The notes under the pieces: generated by a model | Database searches by the model: none | Seen by the model: only the letters and a program-made list of their open reading frames with translations | What the model was told of the DNA's origin: nothing | Part shown: positions 38,462 through 45,891 of the stretch, in pieces | Layout of the letters: the number at the start of each line of letters is the position of its first letter | Numbering within the stretch: the stretch's first letter is position 1 | Source of the DNA: Vibrio fortis | Lineage (GTDB): Bacteria; Pseudomonadota; Gammaproteobacteria; Enterobacterales; Vibrionaceae | Length of the DNA stretch: 64,000 nt | Direction: 5' to 3' | Assembly (NCBI RefSeq): GCF_000695685.1 | Contig: NZ_JFFR01000028.1 | Coordinates: forward strand, 124,001 to 188,000 | Program-made: the position numbers and the translations under genes

Positions 38462-39530
38462 TAACAGCATGAAAAAGAATAAAAGATTATTGGTGATGGC
38501 AGGCGGTACCGGCGGTCACGTTTTTCCAGGCTTAGCGGTCGCGAAAAAGCTACAACAACAAGGTTGGGAGATTCGCTGGCTAGGTACGGCTGATCGTATG
38601 GAAGCGGATCTGGTGCCAAAGCACGGTATCGAGATTGATTTCATTAAGGTGAAAGGGCTGCGAGGGCAAGGCATCGCTAAGTTGATTAAAGCGCCTTTCC
38701 AAATTATTAATGCCATACTTCAAGCAAAGCAACACATTAAGGCGTGGCAGCCAGATGTGGTGCTTGGCATGGGCGGCTATGTGAGTGGTCCAGGCGGCAT
38801 CGCCGCTTGGTTATCGGGTATTCCTGTGGTGCTGCATGAGCAGAATGCAGTGGCCGGTTTAACCAACCAATGGCTGTCTAAGATCGCGAAAAAGGTGTTT
38901 CAAGCGTTCCCGGGCGCATTCCCTAGTGCGGATGTTGTAGGTAACCCAGTACGTGAAGATGTTGTTGCATTGCCTGAGCCAAGTGAGCGCATGGCGGAAC
39001 GTGACGGAGATATCCGTATCCTAGTTATGGGCGGTAGCCAAGGTGCCAAGATCCTCAATGACACCTTACCAGTGGCTTTGGGCCAGCTTGGTGAAGGCTT
39101 CACAGTGATGCACCAAGCAGGCAAAAACAATCAACAGCAAGTGATTGAACAATATAATTCTCATTCTGTGAACAATGTTCAAGTGACTGAATTTATTGAT
39201 GATGTAGCGCAAGCCTATGCATGGGCAGATCTATTAGTGTGTCGTTCAGGTGCGTTAACAGTGTCTGAAGTCTCTGCTGCAGGTGTTGGCTCTATCTTTG
39301 TGCCTTTCATGCATAAAGACCGCCAGCAAGCGCTTAATGCCGACCACTTAGTTGATTGCGGCGCTGCGTTGATGATCGAACAGCCAGATCTAACGGCAGA
39401 AAAGCTAGCGAACACCATCGCTCAGCTAGACAGAAATGAATTAAAAACGATGGCAACAAAGGCACGCCAAGCGGCGAAGCTGGACGCTGATGTGACCGTC
39501 GCTAAAGCCATTCAAGCTTTAGCAAAATAA
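38454..39530 (+). CDS. murG: Lipid II synthase MurG
   Basis: MurG transfers GlcNAc from UDP-GlcNAc to lipid I on the cytoplasmic membrane face. It is 358 residues (E. coli 355). The glycosyltransferase-28 N-terminal loop is MAGGTGGHVFPGLAVAKKL, and the donor site includes GGSQGAKILND and CRSGALTVSEV. The ATG at 38454 overlaps ftsW; an ATG at 38469 (MKKNKRL) is equally plausible and closer to the E. coli N-terminus. Confidence 0.96.
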   Translation: MNSNSMKKNKRLLVMAGGTGGHVFPGLAVAKKLQQQGWEIRWLGTADRMEADLVPKHGIEIDFIKVKGLRGQGIAKLIKAPFQIINAILQAKQHIKAWQPDVVLGMGGYVSGPGGIAAWLSGIPVVLHEQNAVAGLTNQWLSKIAKKVFQAFPGAFPSADVVGNPVREDVVALPEPSERMAERDGDIRILVMGGSQGAKILNDTLPVALGQLGEGFTVMHQAGKNNQQQVIEQYNSHSVNNVQVTEFIDDVAQAYAWADLLVCRSGALTVSEVSAAGVGSIFVPFMHKDRQQALNADHLVDCGAALMIEQPDLTAEKLANTIAQLDRNELKTMATKARQAAKLDADVTVAKAIQALAK

Positions 39531-39543
39531 CGAGATAAATTTG

Positions 39544-41004
39544 ATGACGATTGAACATACGCAAGACTTAGCGCAGATCCGTGCAATGGTGCCAGAGATG
39601 CGCCGAGTGAAATCTATCCACTTCATCGGTATTGGTGGCGCTGGTATGAGCGGGATTGCTGAAGTCTTGCTAAACGAAGGCTACCAGATTACGGGTTCTG
39701 ATATTGCTCAAAATCCAGTAACAGAGCGTTTGGTTAGCAAGGGTGCAACGGTCTACATTGGCCATCAAGCGAGTAATGTTGCTAACGCAAGCGTGGTGGT
39801 CGTTTCGACTGCAATCAACGAAGAGAACCCAGAAATCGTTGCAGCTCGTGAGGCACGCACACCGATTGTGCGCCGTGCAGAGATGCTCGCAGAGCTAATG
39901 CGCTTTCGTCACGGAATTGCAGTGGCTGGTACGCACGGAAAAACAACCACAACGGCTCTGGTTACACAGATTTACTCTGAAGCGGGTCTTGATCCAACAT
40001 TTGTTAACGGCGGTTTGGTGAAAAGTGCAGGCACGAATGCTCGTCTAGGCTCAAGTCGAATTCTGATTGCAGAGGCTGATGAGAGTGATGCATCATTCTT
40101 GCACCTGCAACCTATGGTAAGCATCGTGACCAACATCGAAGCTGACCATATGGATACCTACGGTGGTGACTTCGAAACGTTAAAGCAGACCTTCATCGAC
40201 TTCCTACACAACCTGCCGTTTTACGGTCAGGCTGTCATGTGTGTTGATGATCCGGTGGTACGTGAGCTTATCCCTCAAGTAAGTCGCCAAGTGATTACTT
40301 ACGGTTTCTCTGAAGATGCTGACGTGCGTATTGAGAACTACCGCCAAGAAGGTCAGCAAGGCAAATTCACGGTAGTTCGTGAAGGCAAAGCGAATTTGGA
40401 TATCACACTTAACATCCCGGGTCGCCACAATGCATTGAATGCATCGGCTGCGATTGCAGTGGCTACAGAAGATGACATCAGCGATGAAGCAATTCTAAAA
40501 GCAATGGCTGGCACTCAAGGCACTGGTCGCCGTTTTGATCACTTAGGTGAATACGAAACTGGTAAAGGTGTGGCAATGCTGGTGGATGATTACGGTCATC
40601 ACCCAACTGAGGTCGACGTGACCATCCAAGCGGCACGCAGCGGTTGGGAAGACAAGCGTCTGGTGATGATATTCCAGCCGCACCGTTATAGCCGCACCCG
40701 TGATCTGTTTGATGATTTTGCTAACGTTCTTGAGCAGGTTGACGTTTTAATCCTGCTTGATGTCTACTCAGCAGGTGAAAAACCGATTGCTGGCGCTGAT
40801 GGTCGTGCGTTGAGCCGAACCATTCGTGGCCGCGGTAAAATCGATCCTATTTTTGTCCCAGATATTACTGCGCTACCTTCGACGTTAGCCAATGTTATCC
40901 AAGGTGGTGACCTCGTGCTAACACAAGGTGCAGGCGATGTTGGCCGTGTAGCGAAACAGCTTGAAGCGCTGCAGTTAGACATTAATAAAATGCAGAGCGC
41001 TTAA
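39544..41004 (+). CDS. murC: UDP-MurNAc-L-alanine ligase
   Basis: MurC adds the first L-alanine to UDP-MurNAc. It is 486 residues from the ATG at 39544; a TTG directly before it is a weaker alternative. Motifs include FIGIGGAGMSGIAE, the P-loop GTHGKTTT, EADESDASF and the C-terminal DDYGHHPTEV and FQPHRYSR. In E. coli ddlB follows; here a 194-bp non-coding gap with its own promoter leads to ftsQ. Confidence 0.97.
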   Translation: MTIEHTQDLAQIRAMVPEMRRVKSIHFIGIGGAGMSGIAEVLLNEGYQITGSDIAQNPVTERLVSKGATVYIGHQASNVANASVVVVSTAINEENPEIVAAREARTPIVRRAEMLAELMRFRHGIAVAGTHGKTTTTALVTQIYSEAGLDPTFVNGGLVKSAGTNARLGSSRILIAEADESDASFLHLQPMVSIVTNIEADHMDTYGGDFETLKQTFIDFLHNLPFYGQAVMCVDDPVVRELIPQVSRQVITYGFSEDADVRIENYRQEGQQGKFTVVREGKANLDITLNIPGRHNALNASAAIAVATEDDISDEAILKAMAGTQGTGRRFDHLGEYETGKGVAMLVDDYGHHPTEVDVTIQAARSGWEDKRLVMIFQPHRYSRTRDLFDDFANVLEQVDVLILLDVYSAGEKPIAGADGRALSRTIRGRGKIDPIFVPDITALPSTLANVIQGGDLVLTQGAGDVGRVAKQLEALQLDINKMQSA

Positions 41005-41078
41005 TAGAATAAGTTCTCACATACTGTGGTCGAGCGCTCACTTCTTGCGCTTGACCCAAATTTAACCAAAAATCTGAT

Positions 41079-41115
41079 TATCAACGTTTGATAGTTTGAT
41101 TTTGCTCAGTATAAT
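41079..41115 (+). promoter_or_regulatory. ftsQAZ promoter with overlapping palindrome
   Basis: TTGATA (41088-41093) and TATAAT (41110-41115) are 16 bp apart, in the murC-ftsQ gap. The -35 is the right arm of a short inverted repeat (TATCAA-CGT-TTGATA, 41079-41093), which could be an operator. Confidence 0.6.
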
Positions 41116-41198
41116 TCATAGGTTAAAGTAAGTGCTTTTACCTCTATTACGAAAAGATAGGGAATAGAATTGCGAACCAACGACAGGGACTGCGGGTT

Positions 41199-41978
41199 TT
41201 GGTAGAAAGTACTTTCAGCGAAAACCGCCACCTATTCAGCTTACCATCGTTAAAGAAACACGCCCTTGGTGGTTCTTTTCTGATTTTGGTAGTGCTTTTC
41301 ATTGGGTTTCTTTTCTATACCACTCTGAGTTGGATGTGGGACGATCAACGATTGCCCCTCTCTAAAATTGTACTTCAAGGCGACTTAACATATGTCTCCG
41401 CCAGTGATGTTCAGCATGCGTTTAGCCAGCTTGAACATATTGGAACCTTCATGTCTCAAGACATTGATGTGTTACAAGACAGTTTAGAGGCACTTCCTTG
41501 GGTATCTGTTGTCTCTATTCGTAAGCAATGGCCTGACACGATTAAAGTTTTTCTGACTGAGCATCAAGCTGCCGCGATTTGGAACGGCAACATGCTGCTA
41601 AACGAAAACGGCGACGTGTTTAATGGAGATATAGGCCAACTTGAAGGTGACAGAGTCAAACTCTATGGCCCTCAAGATTCGAGTCAAGAAGTGATCGCCA
41701 AGTGGCGTCAAATTACCCCGCTGATCAATAGCGTGGGATTGAGTGTCACTTCATTGGTTCTGAATGAACGTAGAGCATGGCAAATCATCCTAGACAACGG
41801 CATTCGCCTAGAGCTAGGTAAAGATTCTTTAGACGAGCGTGTTGAGCGCTTTATTTCGCTTTATAACGAGTTAGGTGATAAAGCGAATCGAGTTAGCTAC
41901 ATCGACCTCAGGTATGATACGGGAGCCGCTGTAGGCTGGTTTCCAGAGCAAGAGTTAGAAGAGAGTACAGATGACTAA
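41199..41978 (+). CDS. ftsQ: Cell division protein FtsQ
   Basis: FtsQ is the bitopic hub that recruits FtsB and FtsL to the divisome. A short cytoplasmic N-terminus and one membrane helix (about 25-45) precede the POTRA domain, marked by LPLSKIVLQGDL, and the beta domain with RKQWPDTIKVFL, then RVSYIDLRYDTGAAVGW near the end. The start is uncertain: TTG at 41199 gives 259 residues; no in-frame ATG or GTG lies close upstream. It overlaps ftsA by 8 bases. Confidence 0.92.
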   Translation: MVESTFSENRHLFSLPSLKKHALGGSFLILVVLFIGFLFYTTLSWMWDDQRLPLSKIVLQGDLTYVSASDVQHAFSQLEHIGTFMSQDIDVLQDSLEALPWVSVVSIRKQWPDTIKVFLTEHQAAAIWNGNMLLNENGDVFNGDIGQLEGDRVKLYGPQDSSQEVIAKWRQITPLINSVGLSVTSLVLNERRAWQIILDNGIRLELGKDSLDERVERFISLYNELGDKANRVSYIDLRYDTGAAVGWFPEQELEESTDD

Positions 41979-43239
41979 GGCCGCAGATGACAACATAATT
42001 GTTGGTCTTGATATAGGCACTGCAACCATATCAGCTCTAGTAGGTGAGGTACTGCCTGATGGTCAAATCAATATCATTGGATCTGGGCAGAGCCCATCCA
42101 GAGGTATGGATAAAGGCGGTGTTAACGACCTAGAGTCGGTAGTGAAATCGGTTCAGCGTGCTATTGATCAAGCGGAACTGATGGCTGAATGCCAAATCAG
42201 CAATGTATTTATCTCACTATCGGGTAAGCACATCGCAAGCCGAATTGAAAAAGGCATGGGCACCATCTCGGATGAGGAAGTGTCACAAGACGATATGGAC
42301 CGAGCGATCCATACCGCGAAATCAATTAAAATAGGTGACGAGCAGAGAATTCTGCACGTGATTCCACAAGAATTCACCATCGATTACCAAGAGGGCATTA
42401 AGAACCCACTTGGCTTATCTGGGGTTCGAATGGAAGTGAGTGTTCACCTGATTTCTTGCCACAGCGATATGGCGAGAAACATAATTAAAGCTGTTGAACG
42501 ATGTGGTCTCACTGTAGAGCAGATCGTGTTTTCAGGGCTTGCCTCAAGTAATGCGGTAATCACTGAAGACGAGAGAGAGCTTGGAGTGTGTGTGGTCGAT
42601 ATTGGTGCAGGTACAATGGATATCTCCATTTGGACTGGTGGTGCACTGCGACACACAGAAGTCTTTTCCTATGCAGGAAATGCAGTAACCAGTGATATTG
42701 CCTTCGCATTCGGTACACCTGTAAGTGATGCCGAAGAGATCAAAGTAAACCACGGTTGCGCTCTGAGTGAACTCGTAAGCAAGGATGACTCAGTTAACGT
42801 CCCAAGTGTGGGTGGTCGACCATCTCGTAGTTTGCAAAGACAAACACTTTCTGAGGTGATTGAACCACGTTATACAGAATTAATGGGGCTTGTTAACCAA
42901 ACTATTGATACTGTTCAACTACAGTTAAGAGATGAGGGTATTAAACATCATCTTGCTGCCGGTGTAGTTTTAACTGGTGGTGCTGCACAGATTGAAGGAT
43001 TAGTAGAGTGTGCGGAACGCGTTTTCCGCAATCAAGTTCGAGTGGGTAAGCCGTTAGAAGTTAGTGGCTTAACCGATTATGTTAAAGAGCCGTATCATTC
43101 TACGGCGGTTGGTTTACTTCATTACGCAAGAGACTGCCAAATAAACGATGAAGGCGATTACAGCGAGCCAAAGCGTAGCGCGCCTTCGATGACAGGTTTG
43201 TTTGGTAAATTGCGTAATTGGATACAAAAAGAGTTTTAA
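41971..43239 (+). CDS. ftsA: Cell division protein FtsA
   Basis: FtsA is the actin-like protein that tethers FtsZ filaments to the membrane. It is 422 residues (E. coli 420). The ATPase core is shown by VGLDIGTATISALVGE, VVDIGAGTMDIS and VLTGGAAQIEGL. It ends in KLRNWIQKEF, the amphipathic membrane-targeting helix. ftsZ starts 30 nt later. Confidence 0.97.
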   Translation: MTKAADDNIIVGLDIGTATISALVGEVLPDGQINIIGSGQSPSRGMDKGGVNDLESVVKSVQRAIDQAELMAECQISNVFISLSGKHIASRIEKGMGTISDEEVSQDDMDRAIHTAKSIKIGDEQRILHVIPQEFTIDYQEGIKNPLGLSGVRMEVSVHLISCHSDMARNIIKAVERCGLTVEQIVFSGLASSNAVITEDERELGVCVVDIGAGTMDISIWTGGALRHTEVFSYAGNAVTSDIAFAFGTPVSDAEEIKVNHGCALSELVSKDDSVNVPSVGGRPSRSLQRQTLSEVIEPRYTELMGLVNQTIDTVQLQLRDEGIKHHLAAGVVLTGGAAQIEGLVECAERVFRNQVRVGKPLEVSGLTDYVKEPYHSTAVGLLHYARDCQINDEGDYSEPKRSAPSMTGLFGKLRNWIQKEF

Positions 43240-43269
43240 CCTGAGTTGCAGGAAAAACGGAGATAACAC

Positions 43270-44499
43270 ATGTTTGAACCGATGATGGAAATGTCTGACG
43301 ATGCAGTAATTAAAGTCGTTGGAGTTGGTGGCGGTGGCGGTAACGCTGTTGAGCACATGGTACGTGAGTCAATTGAAGGTGTTGAGTTCATTAGCGTAAA
43401 CACTGATGCTCAAGCACTTCGCAAAACTAGCGTGAGCAGCGTGATCCAAATTGGTGGTGACATCACTAAGGGTCTAGGCGCTGGCGCAAACCCACAAGTT
43501 GGCCGTGATGCAGCTCTCGAAGACCGAGAAAGAATTAAAGAAGTTCTAACTGGCGCCGATATGGTATTTATCGCAGCTGGTATGGGTGGTGGTACAGGTA
43601 CTGGTGCCGCTCCAGTGATTGCTGAAGTAGCAAAAGAGCTGGGCGTACTAACAGTCGCTGTTGTAACTAAGCCATTTAGCTTCGAAGGTAAAAAGCGTCT
43701 AGCGTTTGCTGAACAAGGTATTGAAGAGCTTTCTAAACATGTGGATTCATTGATTACGATTCCAAATGAGAAGCTACTGAAAGTACTGGGTCGTGGTGTA
43801 ACACTACTGGAAGCATTCGCAAGCGCGAACGATGTTCTTAAGAACGCGGTTCAAGGTATTGCTGAGCTAATTACTCGCCCTGGCATGATTAACGTCGACT
43901 TTGCGGACGTACGCACTGTGATGTCGGAAATGGGTCATGCAATGATGGGTAGCGGCATCGCGAAAGGTGAAGACCGTGCAGAGGAAGCGGCTGAAACGGC
44001 AATTTCTAGCCCATTACTAGAAGACATCGACCTAGCGGGCGCTCGTGGTGTGCTTGTTAACATCACAGCTGGTCTAGATATGCGTCTAGATGAGTTCGAG
44101 ACCGTAGGTAACACAGTTAAGGCCTTTGCTTCTGATAATGCAACAGTAGTAATCGGTACTTCTCTAGACCCAGATATGACGGACGAAATCCGCGTAACTG
44201 TGGTAGCAACAGGTATTGGCACTGAGAGAAAGCCAGACATTACGTTAGTTGCTGGTGGTAAAGCAAAAGTGGCTTCGGCTCCTCAACCACAAGCTGCAGT
44301 ACAAGCTGCACCAAAAGTGGAAGAGAAAGTGGCACAGCCATTGCAAGAAAAAACTGAGGTTAAACCTCAAGTGAAACCACAGCCAACAACGTCACCTGTT
44401 TCTTCAGGTACAGGCGCTAGCCAAAGTGCAGCACCTAAGCCAGAAAAAGAGAGTGGGTACTTAGATATTCCAGCATTCTTACGACGTCAGGCTGATTAA
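43270..44499 (+). CDS. ftsZ: Cell division GTPase FtsZ
   Basis: FtsZ polymerises into the division ring. It is 409 residues (E. coli 383); the extra length is in the flexible C-terminal linker, rich in Pro, Gln, Val and Lys. The tubulin signature GGGTGTG is at 106-112, and the synergy-loop region is intact. The C-terminal peptide DIPAFLRRQAD binds FtsA and ZipA. Confidence 0.98.
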   Translation: MFEPMMEMSDDAVIKVVGVGGGGGNAVEHMVRESIEGVEFISVNTDAQALRKTSVSSVIQIGGDITKGLGAGANPQVGRDAALEDRERIKEVLTGADMVFIAAGMGGGTGTGAAPVIAEVAKELGVLTVAVVTKPFSFEGKKRLAFAEQGIEELSKHVDSLITIPNEKLLKVLGRGVTLLEAFASANDVLKNAVQGIAELITRPGMINVDFADVRTVMSEMGHAMMGSGIAKGEDRAEEAAETAISSPLLEDIDLAGARGVLVNITAGLDMRLDEFETVGNTVKAFASDNATVVIGTSLDPDMTDEIRVTVVATGIGTERKPDITLVAGGKAKVASAPQPQAAVQAAPKVEEKVAQPLQEKTEVKPQVKPQPTTSPVSSGTGASQSAAPKPEKESGYLDIPAFLRRQAD

Positions 44500-44513
44500 C
44501 AAACAACCAATAT

Positions 44514-44541
44514 TTGACTATAGTCAATTTAGTGGTAAAAT
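44514..44541 (+). promoter_or_regulatory. lpxC promoter with palindrome over the -35
   Basis: TTGACT (44514-44519) and TAAAAT (44536-44541) are 16 bp apart, about 55 bp before lpxC. The -35 is half of a perfect 14-bp palindrome, TTGACTATAGTCAA (44514-44527). Confidence 0.6.
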
Positions 44542-44594
44542 TCGCGGTCGGTAAATACTGGCCGTGATTTGTAGCACTGATAAGAGGCAGGCAG

Positions 44595-45512
44595 ATGATC
44601 AGACAACGTACTCTGAAAGAAATTGTGAAAACGACTGGTGTGGGTCTCCACTCTGGTCGTAAAGTCACACTTACTCTTCGCCCGGCAGCTGCAAATACAG
44701 GCATTGTATACCGTCGTACCGATGTAAACCCTCCTGTAGATTTCCCAGCTGATCCAGCATCAGTTCGTGACACTATGTTGTGTACAGCGCTTGTAAACGA
44801 TGCAGGTGTGCGTATTTCAACGGTTGAACACTTGAATGCAGCATTAGCAGGTATGGGTATCGACAACATCATTGTTGAAGTAGATGCTCCTGAGATTCCA
44901 ATCATGGACGGCAGTTCAAGCCCGTTTGTGTATCTAATCCAGCAAGCTGGTGTGGAAACTCAAAATGCAGCGAAGCGTTTTATTCGTATCAAAAAGCCAG
45001 TACGCTTTGAAGACGGTGATAAGTGGGCAGAGTTTGTACCATTTAACGGCTTCCGTATGGACTTCGAGATCGACTTCAACCACCCAGCGATTGAAGCTGA
45101 TGAACAGCGTCTTCTGTTTGACTTCTCTTCACAAGGTTTTGTTAAAGAGATTTCTCGCGCTCGTACTTTTGGCTTCATGCGTGACATCGAATACCTACAA
45201 TCTCAGAACCTAGTTCTAGGTGGTAGCTTTGATAACGCTATCGTGCTTGATGAGTACCGTATTCTTAACGAAGAAGGTCTTCGTTTTGATAACGAGTTTG
45301 TTACTCACAAAGTGCTGGATGCGATTGGTGATCTTTACATGTGTGGACACGCTATCATTGGTGAGTTCCGTGCATACAAATCGGGTCACGGCCTAAACAA
45401 CCAACTTCTACGTGCAGTTCTTGCTGATGCAGAAGCTTGGGAATGGGCAACGTTCGAAGAAGAAGCAGGCTCTCCAGTTGCCTTTGCAGAACCAGGAATG
45501 GTTTTGGCATAA
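44595..45512 (+). CDS. lpxC: UDP-3-O-acyl-N-acetylglucosamine deacetylase
   Basis: LpxC is the zinc enzyme for the committed step of lipid A synthesis. It is 305 residues, the E. coli length. Zinc and catalytic residues lie in STVEHLNAALAG, IMDGSSSPFVYL and the later HKVLDAIGDL and KSGHGLNNQLLRAV. The tail ends AEPGMVLA, with hydrophobic C-terminal residues of the kind FtsH recognises in E. coli LpxC. A terminator follows. Confidence 0.97.
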   Translation: MIRQRTLKEIVKTTGVGLHSGRKVTLTLRPAAANTGIVYRRTDVNPPVDFPADPASVRDTMLCTALVNDAGVRISTVEHLNAALAGMGIDNIIVEVDAPEIPIMDGSSSPFVYLIQQAGVETQNAAKRFIRIKKPVRFEDGDKWAEFVPFNGFRMDFEIDFNHPAIEADEQRLLFDFSSQGFVKEISRARTFGFMRDIEYLQSQNLVLGGSFDNAIVLDEYRILNEEGLRFDNEFVTHKVLDAIGDLYMCGHAIIGEFRAYKSGHGLNNQLLRAVLADAEAWEWATFEEEAGSPVAFAEPGMVLA

Positions 45513-45531
45513 AACTGCAATCAAAGATTTT

Positions 45532-45561
45532 AAAAACCAGGCAATGCGCCTGGTTTTTTTG
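45532..45561 (+). terminator. Terminator after lpxC
   Basis: AAAAACCAGGC pairs perfectly with GCCTGGTTTTT around AATGC, then more T. It ends the dcw transcript, so secA should have its own promoter in the remaining 330 bp. Confidence 0.9.
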
Positions 45562-45717
45562 TATCTGTAATAAAGCTAAAGTGCAATAAAGCATTGGAAT
45601 AAGCGTTAGGCTAGCCTCGAGGTTGTTTATTCCATCGGCAATTGGTAATAAAAGTTCAAACCACATCAAACAAATGACCTCATAAATGGTCGTTGAGGTG
45701 AAAATTACTTACACTAG

Positions 45718-45849
45718 ATGCCAATAATTTTAACTCAAGCCTTGAAAACTCTACTCTCCAACACAATATCAGAGGTACTAGATTTATCTCAGTATCCTTG
45801 GTTCGTAACTAACACTAGTTCACAACTGGTAGAGACTGACGGCATTTAA
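45718..45849 (+). CDS. Possible 43-residue small protein between lpxC and secA
   Basis: An ATG frame starting MPIILTQALKTLLSNTISE and ending SSQLVETDGI fills the stretch before secA, ending 42 nt before its ATG. E. coli has the arrest peptide gene secM in this place. Against it: a stop codon lies directly upstream, the nearest ribosome-site-like GAGGTG is 17 nt away, and there is no signal peptide or recognisable SecM arrest motif. It could be a leader peptide or chance. A small hairpin (AGATCG-CGGA-CGATCT, 45853-45868) lies between it and secA. Confidence 0.3.
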   Translation: MPIILTQALKTLLSNTISEVLDLSQYPWFVTNTSSQLVETDGI

Positions 45850-45891
45850 AATAGATCGCGGACGATCTGAGAACGAAGAGATTCCAAGCAC

